Below, piece by piece: positions 8,736 to 16,873 of a DNA stretch of 64,000 nt. A program made the position numbers and the translations under genes. The stretch covers positions 1,612,001 through 1,676,000 of the forward strand of contig NZ_JBHGAP010000001.1 of NCBI RefSeq assembly GCF_042610495.1, written 5' to 3'. This DNA is from RU20A sp042610495. GTDB taxonomy: Bacteria > Pseudomonadota > Alphaproteobacteria > Rhizobiales > Rhizobiaceae. The notes below the pieces were generated by a model. That model was not told where the DNA came from, ran no database searches, and worked only from the letters and a program-made list of their open reading frames with translations. How positions within the stretch are numbered: position 1 is the stretch's first letter; each line of letters starts with the position of its first letter.

Positions 8736-9308
8736 ATGGTCAAGCTCAACAAGATCTACACCCGCACCGGCGACGACGGCACGACGGGCCTCGTCTCCGG
8801 CCCGCGCCGGCGCAAGGACGACCTGCGCATCGAGGCCTATGGCACGGTGGACGAGTTGAACAGCGTCATCGGCATGGCGCGGCTCTCGACGGCGCAGTAC
8901 CCCGAGATCGAGGCCATGCTGTCAGCGATCCAGAACGACCTCTTCGACCTCGGCGCGGACCTCGCCACACCGGAAACGGACGAACCTCCGGCCTGGGAGC
9001 CACTGCGCATCGTGCAGGCCCAGGTCGACCGGCTGGAAGCCGAGATCGACGCACTGAACGCCGATCTGGAGCCTTTGACCTCCTTCGTGCTGCCGGCCGG
9101 CAATCCGCTGTCCACCGCGCTGCACCTGGCCCGCACGATTGCGCGCCGGGCGGAGCGGCACATGGTCGCCCTCGCCGCCCATGAAACGGTGGGCGCGCCC
9201 GCGATCGCCTACGTCAACCGCCTCTCCGACCTCCTCTTCGTCGCCGCCCGCACCGCCAATGACCGCGGCCGCACCGACGTGCTATGGGTGCCCGGCAAGA
9301 ACCGATGA
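8736..9308 (+). CDS. pduO: ATP:cob(I)alamin adenosyltransferase, PduO type
   Basis: Transfers the adenosyl group of ATP to cob(I)alamin to make adenosylcobalamin. At 190 aa it has the typical length. The N-terminal ATP-binding signature YTRTGDDGTTGL and AYGTVDELNS are intact. The C-terminal helices contain RRAERHMVAL and RLSDLLFVAART, also typical of the PduO-type trimer. It is not linked to cob biosynthesis genes here, although cobT is present near the right end of the window. It lies between an HIG1-type protein and a rhomboid protease on the same strand. Confidence 0.94.
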   Translation: MVKLNKIYTRTGDDGTTGLVSGPRRRKDDLRIEAYGTVDELNSVIGMARLSTAQYPEIEAMLSAIQNDLFDLGADLATPETDEPPAWEPLRIVQAQVDRLEAEIDALNADLEPLTSFVLPAGNPLSTALHLARTIARRAERHMVALAAHETVGAPAIAYVNRLSDLLFVAARTANDRGRTDVLWVPGKNR

Positions 9309-9348
9309 GCGACCGCAGGCCAGCGGCAACGAAACGGCCGGAGACCGG

Positions 9349-10137
9349 ATGTTCATACCCCTGCACGACGCCAACGACCTGAAGCACATCGACCGGCAAT
9401 ATGTGACGATCGCGCTGATCGTCATCAACGTGCTGATCTGGCTGGTGACGGGGCCGATGGCGAGCGAGCAGACCGCCGAAGCCGCCATTCTCGGCTTCGG
9501 CTATATCCCGGCCGTCGCCTTCCAGTATGCCGATCTCGATCCTGCCTTCGTCGTCGTGCCGGAACAGGCGACCTACCTGACCTACGCCTTCCTGCACGGC
9601 GACTTCTGGCACCTGGCCGGTAACATGCTGTTCCTCTGGGTCTTCGGCGACAACGTCGAGGATGCGATGGGGCACCTGCGCTTCCTCGCCTTCTACCTCG
9701 CCTGCGCCGCCGCCGGAGCGCTCGCTCATGGGCTCGTCAACATGGGCTCCGAAGCGCCGCTCATCGGCGCATCCGGGGCGATCTCCGGCGTGGTGGCGGC
9801 CTATCTCATGCTGCATCCGAAGGTGCGCGTCTGGGTGCTCGTGCTGATGCGCATTCCGTTGCCGCTCCCCGCTGTCATCCCCCTCCTGCTCTGGGTCGGC
9901 CAGCAGTTTCTGATGCTCGCCATCGACCGGGAGGGCACCACCTCCTGGGGCGCCCATGTCGGCGGCATTGTCGCCGGCCTCGTTCTGGTTGTCTTTCTGC
10001 GACGCACCGGCGTGCCGCTTTTCGACCGCACCATCGTCACGCCCCGCGCCGTACGCCCGCGCTCCGTTCCGGCCATCCAGGCCACACGGCTCGATGCCGG
10101 TGGTGAGGGCCCAGGCCCCTGGGGCAAGGGCCAATGA
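9349..10137 (+). CDS. Rhomboid family intramembrane serine protease
   Basis: A 262-aa polytopic membrane protease. The catalytic serine motif GASGAISG and the catalytic histidine in WGAHVGGIVAG lie in separate hydrophobic segments. HGDFWHLAGNMLFLWVFGDN contains the family's conserved His and Asn. Six core membrane helices can be drawn, followed by a 45-residue Pro/Gly-rich cytoplasmic tail. ATG 9349 lies 41 bp after the adenosyltransferase stop; the longer frame from 9139 overlaps that gene. Substrates are unknown. Confidence 0.92.
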   Translation: MFIPLHDANDLKHIDRQYVTIALIVINVLIWLVTGPMASEQTAEAAILGFGYIPAVAFQYADLDPAFVVVPEQATYLTYAFLHGDFWHLAGNMLFLWVFGDNVEDAMGHLRFLAFYLACAAAGALAHGLVNMGSEAPLIGASGAISGVVAAYLMLHPKVRVWVLVLMRIPLPLPAVIPLLLWVGQQFLMLAIDREGTTSWGAHVGGIVAGLVLVVFLRRTGVPLFDRTIVTPRAVRPRSVPAIQATRLDAGGEGPGPWGKGQ

Positions 10138-10258
10138 CCAAAGCTGACAACCGCACGAGGCCCAAACTCCCCTTTTTGCAGGCTTTTGCGCCTGCGCTCG
10201 GCCTGCGGCGCCGTGCCACATCCGCAGCCCTGATGCATCGGTCTTGATCCCGTCAATA

Positions 10259-10274
10259 TTTACGTGTACGTAAA
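10259..10274. promoter_or_regulatory. Perfect 16-bp palindrome upstream of etfBA, candidate operator
   Basis: The sequence TTTACGTGTACGTAAA is two 7-bp inverted half-sites (TTTACGT/ACGTAAA) around a GT spacer, 148 bp before etfB. TTGATC at about 10244 with a 17-nt spacer would place a -10 element (TACGTA) inside it, which suits a repressor site. From memory, it resembles the boxes predicted for LiuR/FadP-type regulators of acyl-CoA catabolism, which often control etf genes. No regulator gene is seen in this window. Confidence 0.55.
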
Positions 10275-10421
10275 CGTCGCTCAATTCTGTGGGAGGAAGC
10301 CGCAGGGCCACGGGCAAAGATTGAATTTGGACAAAAATCGCGTATCGATGTCGCCAACCGACAATCGGCCACACGGTCGAAGATGCATCTTGCGCGCAAC
10401 GTGTTCTCAGGAAGGGTTCCC

Positions 10422-11174
10422 ATGAAAATCCTCGTAACGGTCAAGCGAGTGGTGGACTACAACGTCAAGATCCGCGTCAAGCCCGATGGTTCCGGCGTTG
10501 AACTCGCCAACGTCAAGATGTCGATGAACCCCTTCGACGAAATCTCCGTCGAGGAGGCGCTGCGCCTCAAGGAAGCCGGCAAGGCAACCGAAGTCGTCGT
10601 CGTCTCAGTCGGCCCGGCCAAGGCCGAGGAAACGCTGCGCACTGCACTCGCCATGGGTGCGGACCGCGCCATCCTCGTCGAAACCGAAGATGCCGTCGAG
10701 CCGCTCGCCGTCGCCAAGATCGTCAAGGGCGTCGTCGAAGCCGAACAGCCCGGCCTCGTCATCGTCGGCAAGCAGGCGATCGATGACGACTCGAACCAGA
10801 CCGGCCAGATGCTCGCCGCCCTGCTCGGCTGGGCCCAGGGCACCTTCGCCTCCAAGGTCGAGATCGTCGATGCCTCCAAGGCCAACGTCACGCGCGAAGT
10901 CGATGGCGGTCTCCAGACCATCGAAGTCAAGCTGCCGGCGATCGTGACGACCGACCTGCGCCTCAACGAGCCGCGCTACGCCTCGCTGCCGAACATCATG
11001 AAGGCGAAGAAGAAGCCGCTCGACAAGAAGAGCCCGGCCGACTTCGGCGTCGATACCGCGCCCCGCCTCAAGGTCCTCAAGACCGAGGAGCCCGCAGGCC
11101 GCAAGGCCGGCATCAAGGTGAAGACCGTCGCCGAGCTCGTCGACAAGCTCAAGACCGAAGCCGGCGTTCTCTGA
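10422..11174 (+). CDS. etfB: Electron transfer flavoprotein beta subunit
   Basis: Small subunit of the soluble flavoprotein that passes electrons from acyl-CoA dehydrogenases to ETF:ubiquinone oxidoreductase. At 250 aa it has the expected length. Recognisable segments are MKILVTVKRVVDYNVKIRVK at the N terminus, VVSVGPAKAEETLRTALAMG, VGKQAIDDDSNQTGQMLA (AMP-binding region) and the C-terminal KKPLDKKSPADFGVD. ATG 10422 has AGGAAGGG upstream. etfA follows after 27 bp, forming an operon that ends at the hairpin at 12191. The palindrome at 10259 is the likely control site. Confidence 0.97.
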   Translation: MKILVTVKRVVDYNVKIRVKPDGSGVELANVKMSMNPFDEISVEEALRLKEAGKATEVVVVSVGPAKAEETLRTALAMGADRAILVETEDAVEPLAVAKIVKGVVEAEQPGLVIVGKQAIDDDSNQTGQMLAALLGWAQGTFASKVEIVDASKANVTREVDGGLQTIEVKLPAIVTTDLRLNEPRYASLPNIMKAKKKPLDKKSPADFGVDTAPRLKVLKTEEPAGRKAGIKVKTVAELVDKLKTEAGVL

Positions 11175-11201
11175 TCAGGCAGAAACAAGGAGATTAAGAC
11201 C

Positions 11202-12131
11202 ATGGCCATTCTTCTTCTGGCTGACCACGACAACAAGACGCTGTCCGACCAGACCGCCAAGGCACTGACGGCCGCCACCCAGATCGGTGGCGACGTGCAT
11301 GTGCTGGTCGCCGGTGCCGGCGCATCCGCCGTCGCCGACGAGGCTGCCAAGCTTTCCGGCGTTTCCAAGGTGCTCGTCGCCGACGACGCAGCGCTTGGCC
11401 ACAGCCTTGCCGAGCCGCTCGCCGCCCTCATCGTCTCGCTTGCCGGTTCCTACGACGTGATTCTGGCCGCCGCCACCTCGGTCGGCAAGAACGTCCTGCC
11501 GCGCGTTGCCGCCCTGCTCGATGTCGCGCAGGTCTCCGAGATTATCGAAGTCGTCTCGGCCGACACGTTCAAGCGCCCGATCTATGCCGGCAACGCGATC
11601 CAGACAGTGCAGTCGACCGACGCCAAGAAGGTCATCACCGTGCGCACGGCCTCCTTTGCCGCAGCACCGGCCGGCGGCTCGGCTGCCGTCGAGACCGTCT
11701 CGGCTGCCGCGAACCCGGGCGTCTCCGCCCATGTGGCCGACGCGCTCTCCTCCTCGGACCGTCCGGAACTGACCTCGGCGAAGATCATCGTTTCCGGTGG
11801 TCGCGCCCTTGGCTCTTCGGACAAGTTCAAGGAAGTCATCCTGCCCGTCGCCGACAAGCTCGGTGCAGCCGTCGGTGCGTCGCGTGCAGCGGTCGATGCC
11901 GGCTACGCGCCGAACGACTGGCAGGTCGGCCAGACCGGCAAGGTCGTGGCCCCGCAGCTCTACATCGCCTGCGGCATTTCCGGCGCCATCCAGCATCTGG
12001 CCGGCATGAAGGACAGCAAGGTCATCGTCGCCATCAACAAGGACGAGGAAGCCCCGATCTTCCAGGTCGCCGATTACGGCCTCGTCGGCGACATCTTCGA
12101 GATCCTGCCGGAACTGGAAAAGGCGCTCTGA
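11202..12131 (+). CDS. etfA: Electron transfer flavoprotein alpha subunit
   Basis: Large, FAD-carrying subunit of the ETF heterodimer (309 aa). The C-terminal FAD domain is clear: SGGRALGSSDKF, GASRAAVDAGYAPNDWQVGQ, TGKVVAPQLYIACGISGAIQ and INKDEEAPIF are the standard alpha-subunit signature in order. The N-terminal half (MAILLLADHDNKTL and following) is the variable Rossmann-like domain. AAGGAG precedes ATG 11202. It is the last gene of the etf operon. Confidence 0.97.
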   Translation: MAILLLADHDNKTLSDQTAKALTAATQIGGDVHVLVAGAGASAVADEAAKLSGVSKVLVADDAALGHSLAEPLAALIVSLAGSYDVILAAATSVGKNVLPRVAALLDVAQVSEIIEVVSADTFKRPIYAGNAIQTVQSTDAKKVITVRTASFAAAPAGGSAAVETVSAAANPGVSAHVADALSSSDRPELTSAKIIVSGGRALGSSDKFKEVILPVADKLGAAVGASRAAVDAGYAPNDWQVGQTGKVVAPQLYIACGISGAIQHLAGMKDSKVIVAINKDEEAPIFQVADYGLVGDIFEILPELEKAL

Positions 12132-12190
12132 GACCGATGGGCGCCCGGGCGAATCCACTGGAAAAACATCGCCTGTCGCTTTAACAATCA

Positions 12191-12225
12191 AACCGGGCCG
12201 CTTCCCAAGGGCGGCCCGGTTTTTC
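12191..12225 (+). terminator. Rho-independent terminator after etfA
   Basis: An 11-bp perfect stem, AACCGGGCCGC with GCGGCCCGGTT, surrounds a 9-nt loop and is followed by TTTTCG. It lies 59 bp after etfA and before the hbd start, so it closes the etfBA transcript and makes hbd a separate unit. Confidence 0.9.
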
Positions 12226-12273
12226 GTTTCGGACGCCGGTTCGTCCGGCCAGCTCACAATGGAAGCGGGATCG

Positions 12274-13146
12274 ATGATCAAGAACGTCGGAATTATCGGT
12301 GCGGGGCAGATGGGGTGCGGCATTGCACACGTCTCGGCCGCAGCCGGCTACAACGTCCACATCTACGATGTCTCCGCCGAGCGGATCGAGACAGGCCTCG
12401 CAACGATCCATGGCAACCTCGCCCGTCAGGTCTCGTCCGGAAAGATGACCGACGAGGACCGCAAGCGCGCGCTCTCCCACATCAAGGGCTCGGCCGACGC
12501 CCATGATCTCTCCTCCATGGATCTCGTCATCGAGGCGGCGACGGAAGACGAGCAGGTCAAGCGCAAGATCTACGGCACCGTCTGCCCGGTGCTGAAGCCG
12601 GAGGCGATCCTCGCCACCAACACCTCGTCGCTCTCCATCACGCGCCTTGCATCGGCCACGGATAGGCCGGAGCGCTTCATGGGCATCCATTTCATGAACC
12701 CGGTGCCGGTGATGAAGCTCGTGGAACTCGTGCGCGGCATCGCCACGGAGGAAACGACCTTCGCGACCGCCCGCGCCTTCGTCTCCTCGCTCGACAAGAC
12801 CATCACGGTGGCGGAAGACTTCCCGGCCTTCATCGTCAACCGCATCCTGCTGCCGATGATCAACGAGGCGATCTACACGCTCTATGAGGGCGTCGGCTCC
12901 GTCGAGGCGATCGACACCGCCATGAAGCTCGGCGCCAACCACCCGATGGGCCCGCTGCAACTCGCAGACTTCATCGGCCTCGACACCTGCCTCTCGATCA
13001 TGCAGGTGCTGCATGACGGCCTGGCGGATTCGAAGTACCGCCCCTGCCCGCTGCTGGTGAAATATGTCGAGGCTGGCTGGCTTGGCCGCAAGTCGGGCCG
13101 CGGCTTCTACGACTACCGCGGCGACGTGCCGATCCCGACGCGCTGA
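12274..13146 (+). CDS. 3-hydroxybutyryl-CoA dehydrogenase
   Basis: NAD(P)-dependent oxidation of 3-hydroxyacyl-CoA to 3-oxoacyl-CoA (PaaH/Hbd family, 290 aa). The Rossmann motif GAGQMG is at residues 9-14. The catalytic region contains GIHFMNPVPVMKLVE with the active-site His, and the C-terminal domain has VGSVEAIDTAMKLGANHPMGP. ATG 12274 is preferred over the in-frame ATG 12259 because GGAAGCGGGA precedes it and MIKNVGIIGAG is the usual family start. Its position next to etfBA links both to acyl-CoA oxidation or polyhydroxybutyrate turnover. Confidence 0.95.
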   Translation: MIKNVGIIGAGQMGCGIAHVSAAAGYNVHIYDVSAERIETGLATIHGNLARQVSSGKMTDEDRKRALSHIKGSADAHDLSSMDLVIEAATEDEQVKRKIYGTVCPVLKPEAILATNTSSLSITRLASATDRPERFMGIHFMNPVPVMKLVELVRGIATEETTFATARAFVSSLDKTITVAEDFPAFIVNRILLPMINEAIYTLYEGVGSVEAIDTAMKLGANHPMGPLQLADFIGLDTCLSIMQVLHDGLADSKYRPCPLLVKYVEAGWLGRKSGRGFYDYRGDVPIPTR

Positions 13147-13155
13147 GACCCCTAC

Positions 13156-13177
13156 GGGACCGGTTGAGGCCGGTCCC
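13156..13177. terminator. Hairpin between convergent genes
   Basis: GGGACCGG pairs perfectly with CCGGTCCC around a 6-nt loop, between the stops of the dehydrogenase gene and the convergent DUF1217 gene. There is no T run on either side, so it may act as an mRNA 3'-end stabiliser or a weak bidirectional terminator. Confidence 0.5.
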
Positions 13178-13200
13178 GACCGAGGCTCCCAGGCAGTCTC

Positions 13201-15402
13201 TTAGCGGCCACCAAGGCGCAGTTGCGACAAGGTAAAGAGCGTATCGGCGCTGATGCCGACCGAGCTTCCGCCCGACATCAGCGTAACGGCGGGCGACACT
13301 GTCTGGTCGTTGGCGAGATCATACATGGCCGTGAAGCGCTTCACGAGCTTGTTGACCTTCTCGGGATCCTGAAGATCCTTGACGGTCAGCACCTTGTCGA
13401 TCTGCGCCTTCTGGATTTCCACGCCGGCGCTCGACATCTCCTTCGGAATTTCGAACGTGGTCTGCACGAAGGACAGGAGTGCGGGATCGGCAAGGATATC
13501 GTAGGCCGACGAGAGGGAACTGGCCTTGCGCTCGAAATACAGCGCCAGCCGCACACCCTCGTTCTGCGCGCCGGCATCCTGTTCCAGCGTCTGGTTCAGG
13601 TAGAATTCCTGCGTTTCGGTCACGCCGCGGCGTGTCTGGATCTCGGTATCCGGCCGGCGCGTAATCTTGCCGTCCGTGCCGAAATTGAAGGACGAAACCA
13701 GCACCTTGAATTCGCGGTTCGTCGTCGTGTTCAACGCGCTCTTGGGATCGTTCGGATCGGCCTGGAACATCTTCTTCAGATCGGCCGTCGTCACCTTCTT
13801 CGGATCCATGTCATAGGCCGTCAGCACGAAATCCACGAGGCGCCGGTCTTTGAGAAAATCGTCCAGCTTTTCGACACCGGCAATCTTCGAACTGTAGTAG
13901 GAGGCCTCGTCCTGTGCCTTCTTCTTGTCCGCTTCGGTGCCGAAACGGCTCTTCTCGAGAACGTATTTCTTCGACACGTTCAGGATTTCGGATTCATCCT
14001 GCGCCAGCCGCGGCGCCGCCGTCGTACCGTCCGCCTTGAAGTTGAAGGCCTTGGCAAACTTGATCAGCCGGTCGTCGCCGAGCTTGTTGGCATAGCTTGC
14101 GGGATCGTTGAGATCGCTGGTCAGCACACGCTTGAGGGTGCGCACGCTGTATTCGCCGGGCTTGATGTCGAAGGCGACGGACGCAAGCTGCATCATGCGC
14201 TGGCTGGCGATCAGATCGTCAACCTTGGTGATCGTTCCGACTTCCAACTTGAACCTCTTGATCAGGTCCTCGTCTGCAGCATCATCCTTGTCGTCATAGA
14301 AGGAAAAATAACCGTTGGATGTCGTGGTGATCTGCGCATCGGTCTGCGCCTTTGCGCCGGCGGCCAGCGTTCCATCCGTCTGGAAATTGAAGGCGGCGGC
14401 CATCGCCTTGTAGGCCTTGTTGAACTCACCGCCCTGCGTATTCGCATAGCTCGTGGGATCGTTGAGGTCGCTTGTGACGATGTTTTCGAATGTCGAAGTC
14501 AGGGTGCTGGTCGGCAGACCGAAGGCTGTGACGATATAGGACAACAGCCGCGGATTGGACAGGATGTCGCCGACCTTCGTGACGGAACCGATCGTGTCAC
14601 GATAATACTGGTCGTTCGCGAGCGCCGCCGCACGCGTGGCACGCGTGCTGCCGTTGAGAATGTAGCCCTCCTGGATCGACGCCTTCTGCGTATCGTTCTG
14701 GGGCTTCGTGCCGGAGGCCAGCGTTCCGTCCGTCTGGAAGTTGAAGGCGGCGTTGAGCGCCTTGAACTTGTCGAGCGTATCGGTGTTTGACCCGTAGTTC
14801 AGCGTATTCAGATAGCTGTTGGGATCGTTCCGGTCGCTGGTCAGAACCTTCTTCAGGTGATCGAAGGAAACATAGGTCGGATCGATCTTCAGCGCCTTCA
14901 GCGCGAAGTCCTTCAACCTCTCATTGGTGAGAAGCTGATCGACCGTGCTGACGCTGTCGATCACGGCGCCGTAGTAATTGCTTTCCGCCGTCAGCGTATC
15001 GGACAGCGATTGCACCTTGTTCGTATAGAGCCCGATGATGCTGTCGGTCTGCGCTCCCGTCTGCGCGACGGCGGTGGATTTGGCGAAGTTGAAGGCAGCG
15101 GCAAACTTGCGGTAACGGTCGTCCGTCAGCTTGTTGGCAAAGCTCTTGTCGTCGGTCAGGTCGCTTTCCATGACCTTCTTCATGAAGGCCTTGGCATAGG
15201 TCATGTCTTCTAGCCCGTGCGCCTTCATGGCGTAGGAGTAGAGCCTGTAGTCCTTCAGGAAGTCGTCGATCGATGTGACCTTGCCGATATTGTTCTTGTA
15301 ATATTCGGCATCCCGCGCCACCAGCTTTTCCTTGGCAACGCGGTTCAGGCTCGCATTCATGTCGCGGGCGATCAGATTGTAATCCAGAAACGTCGATGTC
15401 AC
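13201..15402 (-). CDS. Large DUF1217 protein made of five tandem modules
   Basis: A 733-aa protein built from five repeats of about 140-150 residues. Each repeat carries a YY..I..V..IDDFL segment, then a helix pair, then SDL.DP.SYANKL, then AAFNF..DGT. The best matches are modules 2-4 (TSDLNDPTSYAN, TSDLNDPASYAN and AAFNFQTDGTLA, which occurs twice). This is the DUF1217 repeat, usually seen in alphaproteobacterial flagella-linked proteins. No signal peptide is visible, and the C terminus ends in a helix SADTLFTLSQLRLGGR. GTG 15402 was chosen (GGAG 9 nt upstream); the frame open to 15672 has a non-homologous leader. No flagellar genes are nearby, so a flagellar role is inference. Confidence 0.82.
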   Translation of the reverse strand: MTSTFLDYNLIARDMNASLNRVAKEKLVARDAEYYKNNIGKVTSIDDFLKDYRLYSYAMKAHGLEDMTYAKAFMKKVMESDLTDDKSFANKLTDDRYRKFAAAFNFAKSTAVAQTGAQTDSIIGLYTNKVQSLSDTLTAESNYYGAVIDSVSTVDQLLTNERLKDFALKALKIDPTYVSFDHLKKVLTSDRNDPNSYLNTLNYGSNTDTLDKFKALNAAFNFQTDGTLASGTKPQNDTQKASIQEGYILNGSTRATRAAALANDQYYRDTIGSVTKVGDILSNPRLLSYIVTAFGLPTSTLTSTFENIVTSDLNDPTSYANTQGGEFNKAYKAMAAAFNFQTDGTLAAGAKAQTDAQITTTSNGYFSFYDDKDDAADEDLIKRFKLEVGTITKVDDLIASQRMMQLASVAFDIKPGEYSVRTLKRVLTSDLNDPASYANKLGDDRLIKFAKAFNFKADGTTAAPRLAQDESEILNVSKKYVLEKSRFGTEADKKKAQDEASYYSSKIAGVEKLDDFLKDRRLVDFVLTAYDMDPKKVTTADLKKMFQADPNDPKSALNTTTNREFKVLVSSFNFGTDGKITRRPDTEIQTRRGVTETQEFYLNQTLEQDAGAQNEGVRLALYFERKASSLSSAYDILADPALLSFVQTTFEIPKEMSSAGVEIQKAQIDKVLTVKDLQDPEKVNKLVKRFTAMYDLANDQTVSPAVTLMSGGSSVGISADTLFTLSQLRLGGR

Positions 15403-15901
15403 AGGAGTTCTCCGGGCATTGCGGACCCTGGCACGGCGCCTGCGCCCGACCGGATCGTTTCTCGTTTCGCCGCTGACCGCCTCATGCGGATCGCAGGCCT
15501 TCGGCGACAAGGACGGGCTGCTCCGGCACCGGCTCCGCCCGAAAGCTTGCCACTGAGGCATTGACAGCGCGTTAACCGACAGGCCGGCGCCCCAGGGGAG
15601 ACCTGCGACGCGCCCGCCGGCGACGGTGGGCCGCCAGGCTTGCGCGAACCTGTCGCCCATTCTTCCCTTCACCGGAGGCAGTGCCGCCGACGCGGAAATT
15701 TTTGCGCAAAAGCTTCACACACTGGCAACCCTGACCCGTTGGCCTTTGCTAACCATCGAGAAATGCAAAGTTTTCTTAACCGCGAAAATTAAGCGCCCTC
15801 AAAGTGGCCGCCCGTACATTGAGCCCATCAGAGGACGGAAAACGTCCCGACGAGAAGACTGCGGAAAGCAGCTCTCAGGGTAAAACAAGGGCGAATACAC
15901 G
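15403..15901. other. Intergenic region between divergent genes, AT-rich part with hairpin
   Basis: About 500 bp without a convincing gene. The half next to DUF1217 has normal GC. The stretch 15690-15810 is AT-richer (for example gcaaagttttcttaaccgcg) and probably carries promoter elements for the DUF6101 gene. A small perfect hairpin (GGACG-GAAAA-CGTCC, near 15834-15848) lies in its leader. A TTAA pair at about 15776-15792 has 9-nt spacing and so does not match the CtrA box (7-nt spacing). Confidence 0.5.
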
Positions 15902-16468
15902 ATGCGCAATACACTGACCCAGCCGGCATGGCTCGGAAATACGCTGAGACTCGATCCGCAGCGCTTCCCGCAACAGGCAAGCTTCGCAGTGCCTGGGTAT
16001 CCCGGTAGTGTCACCATCCAGCTCGACGAGCGCGGCGCGGTGCTGCGCAAGATCCTACCCTCGAGCGGCCTGCCGCTCTCCATCGCCCTGCCGGCCCGCG
16101 CCTTCAAGGGTGTGGCTGCCCGCGCCATCGACCATGGCGACGGCCTGGTGACGGTGACGCTGGAACTACACCACGAGGATCCCGAACTCTGCGTACCGCT
16201 TCTGGTGGCGCACGACCTCTGCGACATCGCCGCCGACTGGCGCGCCTGGGCCGAATCCTACCGCATCCCCATGCTGATGGTGGAAGCCGATGGCGTCGCC
16301 CGTCCGCTGGAAGAGCATCTGGGCGAGGTTCGCACCGCCCGTCCTCGCCAGCGTCGCCGCTACTCCTACTTCGCCGACCGCCGCCCGCGCTTCCTCGTTC
16401 GCCGCTCCACCGGCAAGCTCGGCGTCACCCTCAGGATCGACGGCCGCGAGATCATCGCGCGCTCCTGA
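15902..16468 (+). CDS. DUF6101-type conserved rhizobial protein
   Basis: A 188-aa soluble protein of unknown function. It begins MRNTLTQPAWLGNTLRLDP and ends with a strongly basic stretch (RTARPRQRRRYSYFADRRPR) followed by FLVRRSTGKLGVTLRIDGRE. This tail, rich in Arg around FxxRRxxG, is the feature I associate with the Hyphomicrobiales-restricted DUF6101 family. It has no signal peptide and no membrane segment. The middle contains repeated beta-like segments (SVTIQLDERGAVLRKILP). It is transcribed alone, bounded by a long leader and the terminator at 16502. Confidence 0.72.
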   Translation: MRNTLTQPAWLGNTLRLDPQRFPQQASFAVPGYPGSVTIQLDERGAVLRKILPSSGLPLSIALPARAFKGVAARAIDHGDGLVTVTLELHHEDPELCVPLLVAHDLCDIAADWRAWAESYRIPMLMVEADGVARPLEEHLGEVRTARPRQRRRYSYFADRRPRFLVRRSTGKLGVTLRIDGREIIARS

Positions 16469-16501
16469 TTTCGGCCACATTCTCTCCAGTGCAAAAAGCC
16501 G

Positions 16502-16526
16502 ACCGACCCCCTGCGGTCGGTTTTTT
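16502..16526 (+). terminator. Rho-independent terminator
   Basis: ACCGACC pairs with GGTCGGT around a 6-nt loop and runs into TTTTTT. It lies 34 bp after the DUF6101 stop and separates that gene from the small ORF at 16627. Confidence 0.92.
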
Positions 16527-16626
16527 GTTTTTGAAAGTCAATGTGTTGCCAAGGAAACAGGCCTCCCGCCACGTTCGTGCCATAGCCCACCCGTAGCTTT
16601 GGTCGCAACAGACAAGGAGGTTCCCG

Positions 16627-16731
16627 ATGCGCCAGATGATCAACCGTTTCGCTCGCCTGACCCGCATTCTCGTCGCCGCCTATCTGCGCCGCGACCGCCG
16701 CAACAAGCGCTCGGAACCGAGCTGGGCGTGA
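16627..16731 (+). CDS. Small basic protein, 34 aa, strong ribosome-binding site
   Basis: An unannotated-looking small ORF that translates as MRQMINRFARLTRILVAAYL followed by RRDRRNKRSEPSWA. AAGGAGG, a near-perfect Shine-Dalgarno, lies 6 nt before the ATG. A terminator precedes its promoter region (16502) and a G/C-rich hairpin followed by TTT lies after it (16816-16848), so it looks like its own short transcription unit. The peptide has an amphipathic or partly hydrophobic N-terminal helix and a highly basic C terminus, which would suit membrane-surface or nucleic-acid binding. I do not recognise a family. Confidence 0.6.
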   Translation: MRQMINRFARLTRILVAAYLRRDRRNKRSEPSWA

Positions 16732-16815
16732 TCCCCGCCACCGCGCAGACCTTCGATGGCGCTGCCCCCAGCCTGCCCTTGGTCCGTCGATATCAGGATT
16801 TTCGGTGACATGCCG

Positions 16816-16848
16816 AGCCCCGCACCGTGCTGACCCCGGCGCGGGGTT
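16816..16848 (+). terminator. Possible terminator after the 34-aa ORF
   Basis: AGCCCCGC pairs with GCGGGGTT around a 17-nt loop that can itself partly pair (CCG/CGG), followed by TTTCCTTT. It is weaker than the one at 16502 because the T run is interrupted. It also lies just past the 3' end of the convergent ubiA gene. Confidence 0.5.
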
Positions 16849-16873
16849 TCCTTTGGCGTTCGGCAGCCGCCGA

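Noticed and set aside
13222..14790. Plus-strand ORF of 522 codons
   Set aside because: Antisense shadow of the DUF1217 gene; the translation is Arg/Leu/Val-rich without domains, while the minus frame shows five regular repeats.
15770..15792. Possible CtrA binding site (TTAA...TTAA)
   Set aside because: The spacing between TTAA half-sites is 9 nt, not the 7 nt of the CtrA consensus.
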